DNA of 63,197 bases. It comes from Ascidiaceihabitans sp. (GTDB lineage Bacteria; Pseudomonadota; Alphaproteobacteria; Rhodobacterales; Rhodobacteraceae). The notes under the pieces are model-generated. The model was not told the DNA's origin and did no database searches. It saw only the letters and a list, made by a program, of their open reading frames with translations. The position numbers and the translations under genes are program-made. Shown here piece by piece: positions 47,925 through 56,235 of the stretch (positions within the stretch are counted from its first letter, which is position 1; every line of letters starts with the position of its first letter). The stretch spans positions 1 to 63,197 of the forward strand of contig JAPKAB010000014.1 in assembly GCA_028825475.1 (NCBI GenBank). The letters are read 5' to 3'.

Positions 47925-48479
47925 ATGGCAGACCCAATCGAATACGACCTTGGCGAAGACCGGACATTGATGTTGCTGGATGATGACGAACCCTTTTTGC
48001 GCCGGCTTGCAAAAGCGATGGAGAAACGTGGCTTTGAAGTTGAGATCGGCGGCAGCGTTGCCGCAGGTCGTGCAATCGCAACGGCCCGTCCACCAGCATA
48101 CGCCGTGATCGATCTGCGCCTCGAGGACGGTAATGGTTTGGACGTGGTCGAAGTGCTGCGTGAAAAACGTCCAGATGCACGTATCGTTGTCCTGACAGGT
48201 TACGGAGCGATTGCGACGGCTGTTGCTGCGGTGAAAATTGGTGCGACAGACTATTTGTCCAAACCAGCGGACGCGACCGATATCATGAACGCGCTGTTGG
48301 CCACGGGCGATGATCTGCCCCCACCACCAGAAAACCCGATGAGTGCGGATCGCGTACGTTGGGAACACATTCAACGCGTCTACGAATTATGTGATCGCAA
48401 CGTATCTGAAACAGCGCGTCGGTTGAACATGCACCGCCGGACATTGCAGCGCATCTTGGCAAAACGCTCACCGCGTTAG
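47925..48479 (+). CDS. regA: Response regulator RegA (PrrA/ActR)
   Basis: 184 residues from ATG 47925, with AAGGAG 9-10 nt upstream; this is exactly the family's length, while the reading from 47883 adds 14 unlikely residues. Receiver domain with DDDEPFLRRL and phosphoacceptor Asp63 (AVIDLRLEDGNG); conserved linker with a run of Pro (DDLPPPPENPMSADRVRWEHIQRVYE); Fis-type helix-turn-helix ETARRLNMHRRTLQRIL. It is the global redox regulator that partners RegB and activates many operons. Confidence 0.96.
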   Translation: MADPIEYDLGEDRTLMLLDDDEPFLRRLAKAMEKRGFEVEIGGSVAAGRAIATARPPAYAVIDLRLEDGNGLDVVEVLREKRPDARIVVLTGYGAIATAVAAVKIGATDYLSKPADATDIMNALLATGDDLPPPPENPMSADRVRWEHIQRVYELCDRNVSETARRLNMHRRTLQRILAKRSPR

Positions 48480-48483
48480 GCGA

Positions 48484-48969
48484 TTAGATATCGTAGCGTT
48501 TGCTGATCTTGTCGACGATCAAACCGCTATCCAACTTGACGTCTTTGTCGATGGTCCACGTGCGAAAACCGCGCGATTGATAATAGGTCAATCCGCCCTC
48601 ATTGTCCGCGCGGATAGTGGCGTTGATCCAAACGTACCCCAAGTTTTTGGCTGCCTGTGAGGTGGCCGAAAACAGGGATGACCCAATGCCCAACCCCGTA
48701 CGCCCGACCTGAACAAAGGTCGCGACATCGCACGCCTCTGCCGGCAATTTTTCGTGCGGGGAAATCCATTGAAATCCTATGACCTGTTCAACATCATCCA
48801 ATGCGACGTGCCATGCAGATTCGTCTGGGGCAAAGGACATCCATTCGTTGATGTCGTCCCCTGTTACTGTTTGGGTCTTGGCCGTGGTGCCACCCTTTTC
48901 AATGATAGCATTCAACAAGGTCGCCATTGATTTGGCGTCCATCGAACTGGCGCGGCGTACAGAGGTCAT
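48484..48969 (-). CDS. GNAT-family N-acetyltransferase
   Basis: 161 residues. Residues 1-15 start like RimI-type acetyltransferases (VRRASSMDAKSMATLLNAIIEKGG). The acetyl-CoA site is VGRTGLGIGSSLFSATSQAAKNLGYVWINATI (R/Q-x-x-G-x-G/A-like), followed by NEGGLTYYQSRGFRTW. Cytoplasmic; the substrate is not known. Its start overlaps the stop of the HD gene by 4 nt, so the two are co-translated. Confidence 0.85.
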   Translation of the reverse strand: MTSVRRASSMDAKSMATLLNAIIEKGGTTAKTQTVTGDDINEWMSFAPDESAWHVALDDVEQVIGFQWISPHEKLPAEACDVATFVQVGRTGLGIGSSLFSATSQAAKNLGYVWINATIRADNEGGLTYYQSRGFRTWTIDKDVKLDSGLIVDKISKRYDI

Positions 48970-49562
48970 GGCATTTCCTTTAGCAGCGCGTGGTGACGGG
49001 CGGTAAAGTCGTTGCGCGTTTCAACAGGGGTACGCAAAACGATGGAAAGCCCGTCGATAACGTCTGAATCTGGTTTGCCAAACAGCTTGGTCGCTTCTTC
49101 TTGTGAAAAGCCTGCGATTTGGACGGCTTCCATCCATGCGCTGATACGGTCCGCTTTCTTTATCTGCTTTTTGACCGCAACAGGGATCACCGCAGGCAGG
49201 CCAAAGCGAATGTGGATTGCAGCCGTCAAGCGATCATCCAATTCCCCATAACCCGGACCGACGGCGGCTTTAACGGGGGAAATCATATCACCAATCACGT
49301 ATTCAGGCGCATCATGCAGCAGGGCTGCCAACCGCCACTTAATCGGCGCATTGGGCGATATACGCCCATATAGGGTCTCAACCAGCAGTGAATGTTCAGC
49401 CACTGAATAGGCGAAATCGCCGTGTGTTTGACCGTTCCAGCGCGCGACAAAGGCAAGGCCGTGAGCAATGTCTTCGATCTCGATATCCACAGGGGTGGGG
49501 TCTAGCAAATCCAGCCTGCGACCAGACAGCATACGTTGCCATGCACGAGGTTGTTGCGCCAT
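48966..49562 (-). CDS. HD-domain phosphohydrolase (YfbR-like)
   Basis: 198 residues. Metal-binding HD motif at LAALLHDAPEYVIGDMISPVK, with an upstream His in YSVAEHSLLVETLYG and a later Asp. It resembles the 5'-deoxynucleotidase YfbR and similar HD hydrolases that act on nucleoside monophosphates. First gene of a two-gene unit with the GNAT gene; the msrB promoter is on the other side. Confidence 0.85.
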   Translation of the reverse strand: MAQQPRAWQRMLSGRRLDLLDPTPVDIEIEDIAHGLAFVARWNGQTHGDFAYSVAEHSLLVETLYGRISPNAPIKWRLAALLHDAPEYVIGDMISPVKAAVGPGYGELDDRLTAAIHIRFGLPAVIPVAVKKQIKKADRISAWMEAVQIAGFSQEEATKLFGKPDSDVIDGLSIVLRTPVETRNDFTARHHALLKEMP

Positions 49563-49700
49563 TTCCTGATCCCTTCCTGTGTCAATTACTACTGTTTGTC
49601 ACAGGATGTTGATCCCGACAATTGTATCGAAACGATTTCATCCTTTTCTTTTATGCATCGCAGCCCCATTTAATAGACAACCAACATGAAAGGACACGCC

Positions 49701-50150
49701 ATGACCACCTACACAAAGAACCCAGATGTCATCGCAACCCTATCGCCAGAAGAGTTCTACGTGACGCAAGAAAGCGGCACAGAACGTCCAGGTACGGGCA
49801 AACTGCTCGCCAACAAAGAGCCAGGCCTTTACGTCGATATCGTATCGGGTGAGCCATTGTTTGCCTCAAGCGACAAATACGAAAGCGGATGTGGCTGGCC
49901 CAGCTTCACCAAAGCGATTGAACCGGCAAATGTGGCCGAACTGAAGGACGCGACCCTTGGCATGGTCCGCACCGAAGTGCGTTCCATGCACGGCGACAGC
50001 CACCTTGGCCACGTGTTCCCAGACGGACCGCGTGACCGGGGCGGATTGCGCTACTGCATCAACTCGGCCTCCCTACGTTTCGTCCACCGTGACGATATGG
50101 ATGGGGAAGGTTACGGCGCATACATAGACCAAGTGGAGGACATCACATGA
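49701..50150 (+). CDS. msrB: Peptide methionine-(R)-sulfoxide reductase MsrB
   Basis: 149 residues from ATG 49701 (AAGGA 7 nt upstream; the ATG at 49686 would lie on that site). Family core [37 protein letters not shown] and catalytic Cys in [14 protein letters not shown]. The zinc-binding CxxC pair seen in E. coli MsrB is absent ([15 protein letters not shown]), so this is the zinc-free form. It reduces methionine-R-sulfoxide. Its stop overlaps the msrA start by 4 nt. Confidence 0.94.
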   Translation: MTTYTKNPDVIATLSPEEFYVTQESGTERPGTGKLLANKEPGLYVDIVSGEPLFASSDKYESGCGWPSFTKAIEPANVAELKDATLGMVRTEVRSMHGDSHLGHVFPDGPRDRGGLRYCINSASLRFVHRDDMDGEGYGAYIDQVEDIT

Positions 50151-50653
50151 CGATTGAACGCGCAGTTTTAGCAGGTGGGTGCTTCTGGGGTATGCAGGAC
50201 CTGATCCGTAAAATGCCGGGCGTCACGGACACCCGTGTGGGTTACACCGGTGGGGACGTTCCAAACGCAACCTACCGTGATCACGGGACGCATGCGGAAG
50301 GGATCGAAATCATGTTCGACCCTAACAAAATCACCTACCGTGAGTTGTTGGAATTCTTCTTCCAAATCCACGATCCGACCACGCCTAATCGCCAAGGCAA
50401 CGACCGTGGTTTGGGCTACCGTTCTGCCATCTATTACGCCAACAAAGCGCAGTACCAAACGGCGCTTGATACCATTGCAGATGTTGAGGCATCAGGCATT
50501 TGGCCGGGCAAAGTTGTGACCGAAGTCGACCCAGTTGGCGATTTTTGGGAAGCAGAGCCAGAGCATCAAGATTACCTTGAGCGGATACCAAACGGCTATA
50601 CCTGCCATTTTGTACGACCCGATTGGACACTGCCAAAACGGGCAGCAGAATAA
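50147..50653 (+). CDS. msrA: Peptide methionine-(S)-sulfoxide reductase MsrA, cytoplasmic form
   Basis: 168 residues. The catalytic motif is [15 protein letters not shown] (Cys12), GFxG is replaced by GYTGG, and THAEGIEI stands in for GHxE. There is no signal peptide, unlike the exported MsrA at 5773. The pair msrB-msrA repairs both sulfoxide isomers. It is followed by an intrinsic terminator. It is only distantly similar to the periplasmic copy, so it is a separate lineage and not a recent duplicate. Confidence 0.93.
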   Translation: MTIERAVLAGGCFWGMQDLIRKMPGVTDTRVGYTGGDVPNATYRDHGTHAEGIEIMFDPNKITYRELLEFFFQIHDPTTPNRQGNDRGLGYRSAIYYANKAQYQTALDTIADVEASGIWPGKVVTEVDPVGDFWEAEPEHQDYLERIPNGYTCHFVRPDWTLPKRAAE

Positions 50654-50660
50654 GAATATG

Positions 50661-50686
50661 GGCGGGCCTTCGGGTCCGCCTTTTTT
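50661..50686 (+). terminator. Intrinsic terminator after msrB-msrA
   Basis: Stem GGCGGGCC (50661-50668) and GGTCCGCC (50673-50680) with a TTCG tetraloop and one G-U pair, followed by T6 at 50681-50686. It lies 8 nt past the msrA stop and 20 nt before the start of the truncated gene. Confidence 0.9.
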
Positions 50687-50705
50687 ACGTGTGAAAGGAA
50701 TTTAA

Positions 50706-50840
50706 ATGGATCAAGTTATTTCAGACGGTATTAGCAATGCGATCAAAGAAATCGTCGAACAGATCGCGCCCGACGTGCGGTTTGTGCCTAAGTATGGCGG
50801 CGAAGTTCTGGCCCACGATCCCGTGTCAATCGCAGAGTAA
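50706..50840 (+). pseudogene. DUF1801-like protein gene truncated by the IS21-family insertion
   Basis: ATG 50706 has AAGGA at the right distance (7-8 nt) and opens a 44-residue frame. MDQVISDGISNAIKEIVEQIA is helical, then comes FVPKYGGEVLAHDP, the start of a DUF1801/YdhG-type domain (usually ~110-130 residues). After about HDP the frame runs into insertion sequence DNA from ~50824 and ends at TAA 50840. The missing 3' part was not found on the far side of the element, so the insertion was accompanied by loss or rearrangement of flanking DNA. Confidence 0.7.
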
Positions 50841-50873
50841 AAAGGGACCAAGTCGCGGCGTAAAACTGGTCCA
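50832..50873 (+). repeat. Left-end tandem terminal repeats of the IS21-family element
   Basis: Two 19-nt copies, GCAGAGTAAAAAGGGACCA (50832-50850) and GCGGCGTAAAACTGGTCCA (50855-50873), share 14 of 19 positions. They are probable IstA transposase binding sites. Confidence 0.75.
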
Positions 50874-50987
50874 CTGAGTTATCGTTTGTCGTGCGCTTTG
50901 GCGCGAGTGCTTGTCATCTAGCTAACGCGTGCCAAAGCGCATGTTGGCCGTTAGGCCAACATTGTTCTGGTCTTGATCCAGCTTAGA

Positions 50988-51740
50988 TTACTTTTGTTTG
51001 TTACGGCTGTGTTTGAGCCTGTAGCTTTCGCCATTCATCTCAAGAATATGGACGTGGTGGGTCAAACGATCCAGCAACGCGCCTGTCAGTCGTTCGGAGC
51101 CGAAGACCTCGGTCCATTCATCAAATGGCAGGTTTGAGGTGATGATGATGGACCCGCGCTCGTAGCATTGTGATATGACCTCGAAGAGCAACTCTGCGCC
51201 AGATTTACTGAGAGGAACGAAGCCCAGCTCATCAATAATTAGCAGGTTCTGGCTCGTCAGTTGCTTTTGCAAGCGCTGCAATCTCCGCTCATCTTGGGCC
51301 TCAATCAGGTCATGAACCAAAGCCGCCGCCGTCGTGAAGCGTACCTTCAGTCCTCTTTGACAGGCAGCCAACCCAAGCCCCAAAGCGATGTGTGTCTTGC
51401 CCGTGCCTGATGGTCCAAGGGCGATGATGTTTTCCCTGCGACCAACGTAATCGCATCGTGCCAGATCCATCGTCAGCGGCTTGTTCAAGCTGGGCATGAT
51501 CTTGAAGTCAAAGCTGTCCAAACTTTTGGTGCTGGGGAACTTTGCGGCTTTGATGCGCCGCTCAATCATACGGCGCTCGCGGTCAATCAATTCCATCTCA
51601 CACAGCCGCGCCAGATAGTGGATGTGATCTTTGTTCTCGGCAGCGCAGAGCTGCGCCTGTTTGGCATACTCCCCTTGGAACGTTGGTAGGCGCAGTTGTT
51701 TGAGATGATGTTGTAAAAGGATTTGTGGGGCTTCGGTCAC
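50988..51740 (-). CDS. istB: IS21-family helper ATPase IstB
   Basis: 250 residues. AAA+ ATPase related to DnaC/DnaA, which helps the IstA transposase choose a target. N-terminal helical part LLQHHLKQLRLPTFQGEYAKQA; Walker A IALGPSGTGKTHIALGLGL; Walker B NLLIIDELGFVPLSKSGAELLFEVI; sensor I region SIIITSNLPF. Its start overlaps the istA stop by 4 nt, the usual IS21 arrangement. Confidence 0.95.
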   Translation of the reverse strand: MTEAPQILLQHHLKQLRLPTFQGEYAKQAQLCAAENKDHIHYLARLCEMELIDRERRMIERRIKAAKFPSTKSLDSFDFKIMPSLNKPLTMDLARCDYVGRRENIIALGPSGTGKTHIALGLGLAACQRGLKVRFTTAAALVHDLIEAQDERRLQRLQKQLTSQNLLIIDELGFVPLSKSGAELLFEVISQCYERGSIIITSNLPFDEWTEVFGSERLTGALLDRLTHHVHILEMNGESYRLKHSRNKQK

Positions 51741-53236
51741 GCGACTGTCCCTTCCATCAAACTCATGTAGCTGGCGGGACGTGTCATCTCAACATTAGCT
51801 TTTGGCAAATAGGGGTAGAAGTCCAAATCCAATCGCGGTGGCCGCTTCTCAACCCGGCACAGCACAAGGTGTTTTACAGCGTCATAGCCAATCGCGCCCA
51901 GATCAATGGCATGCTGGATCGCGCCCTGTACGATACTCATCTCGAACGTTTCCAACAGGCGAAGGACTTGAACGTATTCCCGCTTGCCAGATTTACCCAT
52001 CCTAGCTTCGAGCAATCGATGCAGCGTGGCAAAGACATCTGGCAAGTTCCAACCCTGCAGGGGTGCAGCCTGATCCAAAGCACCGACCTTCTGTTCAAGC
52101 AAAGGCAGAAAGTGCAGTGGATCAAAAACCATATCCGCCGATGCGTAGGATCGTTTGTGCCGCGCAATAATCTCATTGCCGCAGCCGATGATAACCTCGT
52201 GGACAAAGCCACGAACGTGGACGTCATGATGAGCGTAAGCCACTGGCACAGAGTAATCATTGGTTCTGTAGCGCACCATCGAGATCGATGTCGCGTGTGT
52301 ACTGACATGATCGCAGGCTTCATATTCTGCGACAGGCAATCCCATCAGTGCATCTAGGTCCGACATCAGGCGTGCGCCTATAGTCTGGGTGTGGCCGCGC
52401 AACGTATCGTCTTGGCGTTCCAAACACTTCTGCTCCAAATGTGCGTTCAAATCATCAAAGCTGTCATAGCGCGGCGCGGGCACCATGAAGTTGCGGCGGG
52501 TGTATCCGACCATGCCCTCAACGTTGCCTTTGTCGTTACCCCGTGCTGGCCGACCAAACTTGTCATCAAACAGGTAATGCGATTGCAGCTCTGTGAACCG
52601 CTGGGTTCGGACGCGCGTCCTGTCCCCCAAAATCCGGGCGACTGCGATCTTCGTGTTGTCGTATAGAATGGATTGAGGGATGCCGCCATAAAACGCAAAG
52701 GCTGATACATGACCATCGCAGAATGCTTCTGTCGTCTCCGCTGGGTACCCCTTCACAAATACCGCATCAGAATGCGGCAAACTCATCACGTAAAAATGGA
52801 TCTTGCATTCCACGCCACCAATCACGCCGAGGGTCTCGCCAAAATCAACCTGCGCATGACCTGGACGATGCGACAACGGCACAAAGACCTCTTTGGTGCG
52901 ACGCTTTTGCTCGCGTACATAATAGGTCACCGTGGTCAGGCTACCAACATACCCATGTTCGTCGCGTAATCGTTCAAAAATCCGCTTCGACGTGTGACGC
53001 TGTTTTTTGATCAGGGCTTTGTCGGTTTGCAGTATCTCATCAATCACTCCAACAAAATCATCAAGCGTTGGACGACGTGGTGCTTCTGAACGCCGATATC
53101 CTGGTGGCAACTCATGACGCAACATCTTCGCGATCGTTTTACGGTCCTTGTTGAAATAACGCGCCGCTTCTCGAGCAGACATGCCGTCCTTCAAACAAGC
53201 ACGGCGCACACGACTATAAATATCCACAGAATACAT
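51737..53236 (-). CDS. istA: IS21-family DDE transposase IstA
   Basis: 499 residues. N-terminal helix-turn-helix GMSAREAARYFNKDRKTIAKMLRHELPPGY; integrase core (rve) with catalytic Asp in HAQVDFGETLGVIG, Asp in ILYDNTKIAVARI and Glu in NDKGNVEGMVGYTRRN; then a C-terminal beta-barrel DNA-binding region. Full length for IS21, with no internal stop. Its start lies about 55 nt inside the right end. Confidence 0.95.
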   Translation of the reverse strand: MYSVDIYSRVRRACLKDGMSAREAARYFNKDRKTIAKMLRHELPPGYRRSEAPRRPTLDDFVGVIDEILQTDKALIKKQRHTSKRIFERLRDEHGYVGSLTTVTYYVREQKRRTKEVFVPLSHRPGHAQVDFGETLGVIGGVECKIHFYVMSLPHSDAVFVKGYPAETTEAFCDGHVSAFAFYGGIPQSILYDNTKIAVARILGDRTRVRTQRFTELQSHYLFDDKFGRPARGNDKGNVEGMVGYTRRNFMVPAPRYDSFDDLNAHLEQKCLERQDDTLRGHTQTIGARLMSDLDALMGLPVAEYEACDHVSTHATSISMVRYRTNDYSVPVAYAHHDVHVRGFVHEVIIGCGNEIIARHKRSYASADMVFDPLHFLPLLEQKVGALDQAAPLQGWNLPDVFATLHRLLEARMGKSGKREYVQVLRLLETFEMSIVQGAIQHAIDLGAIGYDAVKHLVLCRVEKRPPRLDLDFYPYLPKANVEMTRPASYMSLMEGTVA

Positions 53237-53269
53237 CTCCCGCCCTCCGACTAAACGAAGGACACAAAC

Positions 53270-53288
53270 TGGCGGATTTTTACTCCGC
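53270..53288 (-). repeat. Right-end terminal repeat of the IS21-family element
   Basis: On the minus strand this reads GCGGAGTAAAAATCCGCCA, in inverted orientation to the two left-end copies and matching them at the GCGGAGTAAAA core and the final CCA. Confidence 0.75.
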
Positions 53289-53376
53289 TACAACTGCGAT
53301 ATGCAGCCGCTTCTGTGGCCCAGTATTGCTCCGCGTTTTACAGGTTCTAGGAGTGTGGTTTTATTCTGAGATGTTG

Positions 53377-53388
53377 TTTTCGTATTGC
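53377..53388 (-). promoter_or_regulatory. Candidate operator half-site upstream of the IclR gene
   Basis: The plus strand has TTTTCGTATTGC. Its complement GCAATACGAAAA matches 11 of 12 bases of the left half of the palindrome at 59182-59215 (GCAATACGAAAT). It lies about 110 nt before the iclR start, where an autoregulatory site would be expected. No second half is obvious here. Confidence 0.4.
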
Positions 53389-53497
53389 GGACATTCGTTC
53401 TTAAACCGGATTGCTGTTATGAGAAGGCCCTAACCAGTTTTCATATGCCACGTAAGAATGCTTGTTGCGTACGCTTAATTCCATTAGCTCATTGTTC

Positions 53498-54259
53498 ATG
53501 CAAAGCTCGATTATCACCAAACTTTTGTCGCTGCTGACCATTATCAGCAAAACTCGGACACCGATGACGTTTTCTGAGTTGGTTGCGAAAAGCGGTATGA
53601 ACAAAAGCACGATTCATCGATTGCTTGCTGTCTGCGCCGAAGAACAGCTTGTCCAATTCGACGCGCAGGGGAAAACTTATCTTCTTGGTCCGAAAGTATT
53701 CGATTTGATACGAAGCGCCTATGGGGGCTACGACATTCAAGCCATTGCTTTGGACGAGATGGTCCGCCTGCACGGTCAGTTTGATGCGAATGTTACCTTA
53801 GGCGTGCCCAGTGGAATGGATGTTGTCTATTTGCGTATTCTGGAAAGCAGCAGTGCGCTTGGCTCTATTCAAAGACCGGGCATGCGTGAACAAGTTCATT
53901 GTTCCGCGTCTGGAAAGGCATTGTTGGCATTTTTGCCCGACGCCATCATCGACTCGAAATTGAAAGACTACGTGTTTGAACGCCATACCGACCGTACAAT
54001 CGTTGATACACAGGCATTCAAATCGGCTTTGGATAAAGTGCGGGTTGACGGGTTTGCTATTAACGATCGCGAAGAATACGAGCATTTTCTTGGATTATCC
54101 GCACCGATTTTCAATTTTATGGGCGAGCCGATTGCCGTGTTAAACATCTGGTCTGTGCATCCGCTTCATTCCATCGACGACTTGATCGGTTGGTCATCCG
54201 AGTTGTTAGCGTCCACAAGAAAAGTCACCCAATTGATTGGTGGTACCGCCCCAGATTAG
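53498..54259 (+). CDS. IclR-family transcriptional regulator
   Basis: 253 residues from ATG 53498; an ORF start at TTG 53462 is less likely. N-terminal winged helix with SSIITKLLSLLTIISKTRTPMTFSELVAKSGMNKSTIHRLL; effector domain with GMREQVHCSASGKALLAFLPD and DREEYEHFLGLSAPIFN, typical of IclR. It is the only regulator in the accessory transport locus and probably controls the cupin/oxidase and ABC transporter genes. It lies just right of the IS21 element and reads away from it, convergent with the cupin gene. Confidence 0.9.
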   Translation: MQSSIITKLLSLLTIISKTRTPMTFSELVAKSGMNKSTIHRLLAVCAEEQLVQFDAQGKTYLLGPKVFDLIRSAYGGYDIQAIALDEMVRLHGQFDANVTLGVPSGMDVVYLRILESSSALGSIQRPGMREQVHCSASGKALLAFLPDAIIDSKLKDYVFERHTDRTIVDTQAFKSALDKVRVDGFAINDREEYEHFLGLSAPIFNFMGEPIAVLNIWSVHPLHSIDDLIGWSSELLASTRKVTQLIGGTAPD

Positions 54260-54283
54260 GTCTGATTGCGGTTCCTCAATCTT

Positions 54284-54628
54284 TCAGACAGCACAGATAA
54301 CGAAGTGCTTTTTGATATAGGTTTCAACCGTCCATTCCGTTTCCAACCCGCTTTCCATGACAAATGCATCGCCGGCCTTAACATCAAAGGTGCCTACATT
54401 TGTCTTGATCGTCGCGCTGCCCTCTAGGATGTGACAAAATTCTATCAGGTCAGTCATCGTAGCTGTAAATACGCCTGCAGTGCTTTCCCAAATTCCGGAT
54501 TTGATAGTATCACCGTGGCCTGCGAACTTAAGCTGAGAATGCTGTTCAGGTATGCCGCTTACAATATCTGCTGTGATGTCTTTTTTGACCCGTGGTACGT
54601 CCGTGTCTTTAAACATAGTAAAATTCAT
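54284..54628 (-). CDS. Cupin-domain protein (Cupin_3/EutQ-like)
   Basis: 114 residues forming one small beta-barrel: SGIWESTAGVFTATMTDLIEFCHILEGSATIKTNVG (cupin motif 1 with EFCHILEG) and GDAFVMESGLETEWTVETYIKKHFVI (motif 2). It resembles the short cupins found beside FAD-dependent amine oxidases, whose role is mostly unknown; some are thought to bind a metal or small ligand. The start has AGGAGC 5-6 nt upstream. It lies 31 nt downstream of the oxidoreductase gene, probably in one operon. Confidence 0.8.
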   Translation of the reverse strand: MNFTMFKDTDVPRVKKDITADIVSGIPEQHSQLKFAGHGDTIKSGIWESTAGVFTATMTDLIEFCHILEGSATIKTNVGTFDVKAGDAFVMESGLETEWTVETYIKKHFVICAV

Positions 54629-54659
54629 GGGGTGCTCCTGATGATTAAGTGGCGTTGCG

Positions 54660-55973
54660 CTATCGACGCTTAAAAATTGTATCGAGCGTGTCGCGCGCCG
54701 TCATGGCAGGGGCCGCAAGTGGCAGCACCGCCTTTGTGATTGCATGAAACGGCATCGATTTTATTGCCGTGACGGGAAACGCCAGACTGTCATTCGATGC
54801 CCCAAGCGCCTTACTTACTAGGGTACGTGCCATCACTGATGTCATTGCGATCCCGCGGCCGCTAAAACCAAGTGCTGCTAAAATTCCAGGTTCGGGCTCA
54901 TGCAGATGTGGCATCATTTCAGGGGTCACAGCGATGCTTCCTGCCCATGTTGCTTCAATTTCTGTTTCGCCTAGTTGTGGGAATACTTTATTCATTCCGC
55001 GTTTTAAGCGATTAACCCCACCAAACGCAGCTGCGTCTTCTGTGCTGCCAACGCAGCCAAAAATCAAACGCCGGTCACGGTCATATCGCGCAAAATAGAT
55101 TGCACGCCGCGTATCAGATATGGTCACTGCATTGGGTAAAATGGCCTTTCGCAAGTTGTCAGAAAGCGGCGCTGTCGCGAGCGCAACGCTGACCATTGGC
55201 AAGAATGTTTGACGTAGTTTTGGCCACAGGTTGTCGGAATAGGCATTCGTCGTCAGGATGACTTGGCCTGCGGTGACTGATCCGTTTGGCGTTTTGACGA
55301 TCCACTTATCACCTGCACGGGTTACCGATTGGACTGGGCTGTCTTCAAACAGTGTTGCACCAAATTTGATAGCGGTGTGGGCAAAGCCACGCGTGAGCGA
55401 CAATGGTTGAACATGGCCACCTCGAGGATGGAACAGGGCGAAATCATATTCCTCAGAACCAGTCGCTCTTCGTGTCTCCGTTTGATCTAAAACACTAATA
55501 TTTGCGCCTGCGGCGTTCCAAGCCTCTGCCAACTGCTCAAGGCTTGTTTGTGCCGAACCACAATGCGCGGCCTGCACCCACCCGGTTTGCTCACCATCGC
55601 AATCAATGCTGTATTTTTCGATATCAGCGAACAGCGTATCGGCAGAAGCTAGCGTGGTTTCGACCAGACGAGCGGCTTGGGTATCACCCAAACGTTTAGC
55701 AAGATCGTCAGGGGTCGCACGCCAAATCGGATTGCACTGCCCACCACTTCGACCAGACGCACCCCAACCGATAGATTTGGCTTCAAGCAGAACAACTTTG
55801 GCACCACTTTCCGCCAAGCCCAAAGCCGTCCGAGTGCCCGTTAGGCCACCACCTACAACAACGAAATCAGCCTCGATGTTTTGATTCAAGACCGAACATA
55901 CCGGTGCATCCCCAGCAGTACGTGACCACAATGCCCCCGTGTCGGTGTTCCTAGCTGTGTTCACTTTTGTCAT
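54660..55973 (-). CDS. FAD-dependent oxidoreductase (DAO family, amine-oxidising type)
   Basis: 437 residues. N-terminal dinucleotide motif DFVVVGGGLTGTRTALGLAESGAKVVLLEAKSIGWGASGRSGGQ, the pattern seen in gamma-glutamylputrescine oxidases and related DAO-fold flavoproteins. C-terminal FAD site LGFSGRGIAMTSVMARTLVSKA. It probably oxidises a secondary amine or amino acid derivative, releasing an aldehyde and H2O2 or electrons. Together with the cupin it forms a leftward unit, divergent from the substrate-binding protein gene across a 260-nt regulatory gap. Confidence 0.85.
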   Translation of the reverse strand: MTKVNTARNTDTGALWSRTAGDAPVCSVLNQNIEADFVVVGGGLTGTRTALGLAESGAKVVLLEAKSIGWGASGRSGGQCNPIWRATPDDLAKRLGDTQAARLVETTLASADTLFADIEKYSIDCDGEQTGWVQAAHCGSAQTSLEQLAEAWNAAGANISVLDQTETRRATGSEEYDFALFHPRGGHVQPLSLTRGFAHTAIKFGATLFEDSPVQSVTRAGDKWIVKTPNGSVTAGQVILTTNAYSDNLWPKLRQTFLPMVSVALATAPLSDNLRKAILPNAVTISDTRRAIYFARYDRDRRLIFGCVGSTEDAAAFGGVNRLKRGMNKVFPQLGETEIEATWAGSIAVTPEMMPHLHEPEPGILAALGFSGRGIAMTSVMARTLVSKALGASNDSLAFPVTAIKSMPFHAITKAVLPLAAPAMTARDTLDTIFKRR

Positions 55974-55986
55974 TTCAACGGTCTCA

Positions 55987-56034
55987 ATATTGTTTTACAA
56001 TGCAAAACATATATTTCGCATAAGAAAACAATAT
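55987..56034. repeat. 10-bp inverted repeat in the regulatory gap
   Basis: Perfect arms ATATTGTTTT (55987-55996) and AAAACAATAT (56025-56034) with a 28-nt spacer that contains ATTTCGCAT, one base from the ATTTCGTAT found elsewhere in this locus. It lies just upstream of the divergent FAD-oxidoreductase gene and could be a control site for that gene. Confidence 0.5.
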
Positions 56035-56162
56035 GTCTATCGAAAAATTTCGTCAACTTCTATTCAAACCGCTTGGTGGGGAACAAGCCGTACCAAACCA
56101 GTCCCCAAAAACATTGTAAGAAAAGGTTTGACGTGACCCACGATTCTTATCTAGGCTCATTA

Positions 56163-56182
56163 TACAAAATAATAGTTTTATA
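56163..56182 (+). promoter_or_regulatory. Candidate operator before the substrate-binding protein gene
   Basis: TACAAAATAATAGTTTTATA, a 20-nt imperfect palindrome 54 nt before the ATG at 56236. It matches the box at 59189-59208 in 17 of 20 positions, and that box lies at nearly the same distance (41 nt) from the start of the decayed paralogous gene. IclR-type operators are often similar AT-rich palindromes; the binding protein is inferred, not shown. Confidence 0.6.
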
Positions 56183-56235
56183 ATACGGAACTGACTGCAC
56201 TAAGACATCAGGCCGTTCACACCAGGGAGACCACA

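Larger units (their letters stand above)
50824..53292 (-). mobile_element. IS21-family insertion sequence (istA-istB)
   Basis: About 2.5 kb with the two IS21 genes in the order istA then istB on the minus strand. Related 19-nt repeats of the GCGGAGTAAAAA type occur twice at the left end (50832-50850, 50855-50873) and once in inverted form at the right end (53270-53288), fitting the multiple terminal repeats of the family. Outer ends TGTCAATC and TGTA give the boundaries used here; they are accurate only to a few bases. No convincing target duplication was found. Both genes are intact, so the element is probably active. Confidence 0.88.

Noticed and set aside
50816..53300. Target site duplication of the IS21-family element
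   Set aside because: Bases just outside the two ends (CGATCCCG on the left, ACTGCGAT on the right) do not match, so none is reported.
53293..53461. Coding remains between the IS element and iclR
   Set aside because: Short readable stretches such as LRYAAASVAQYCSAFYRF occur in more than one frame with no recognisable family, so no gene tail is claimed.
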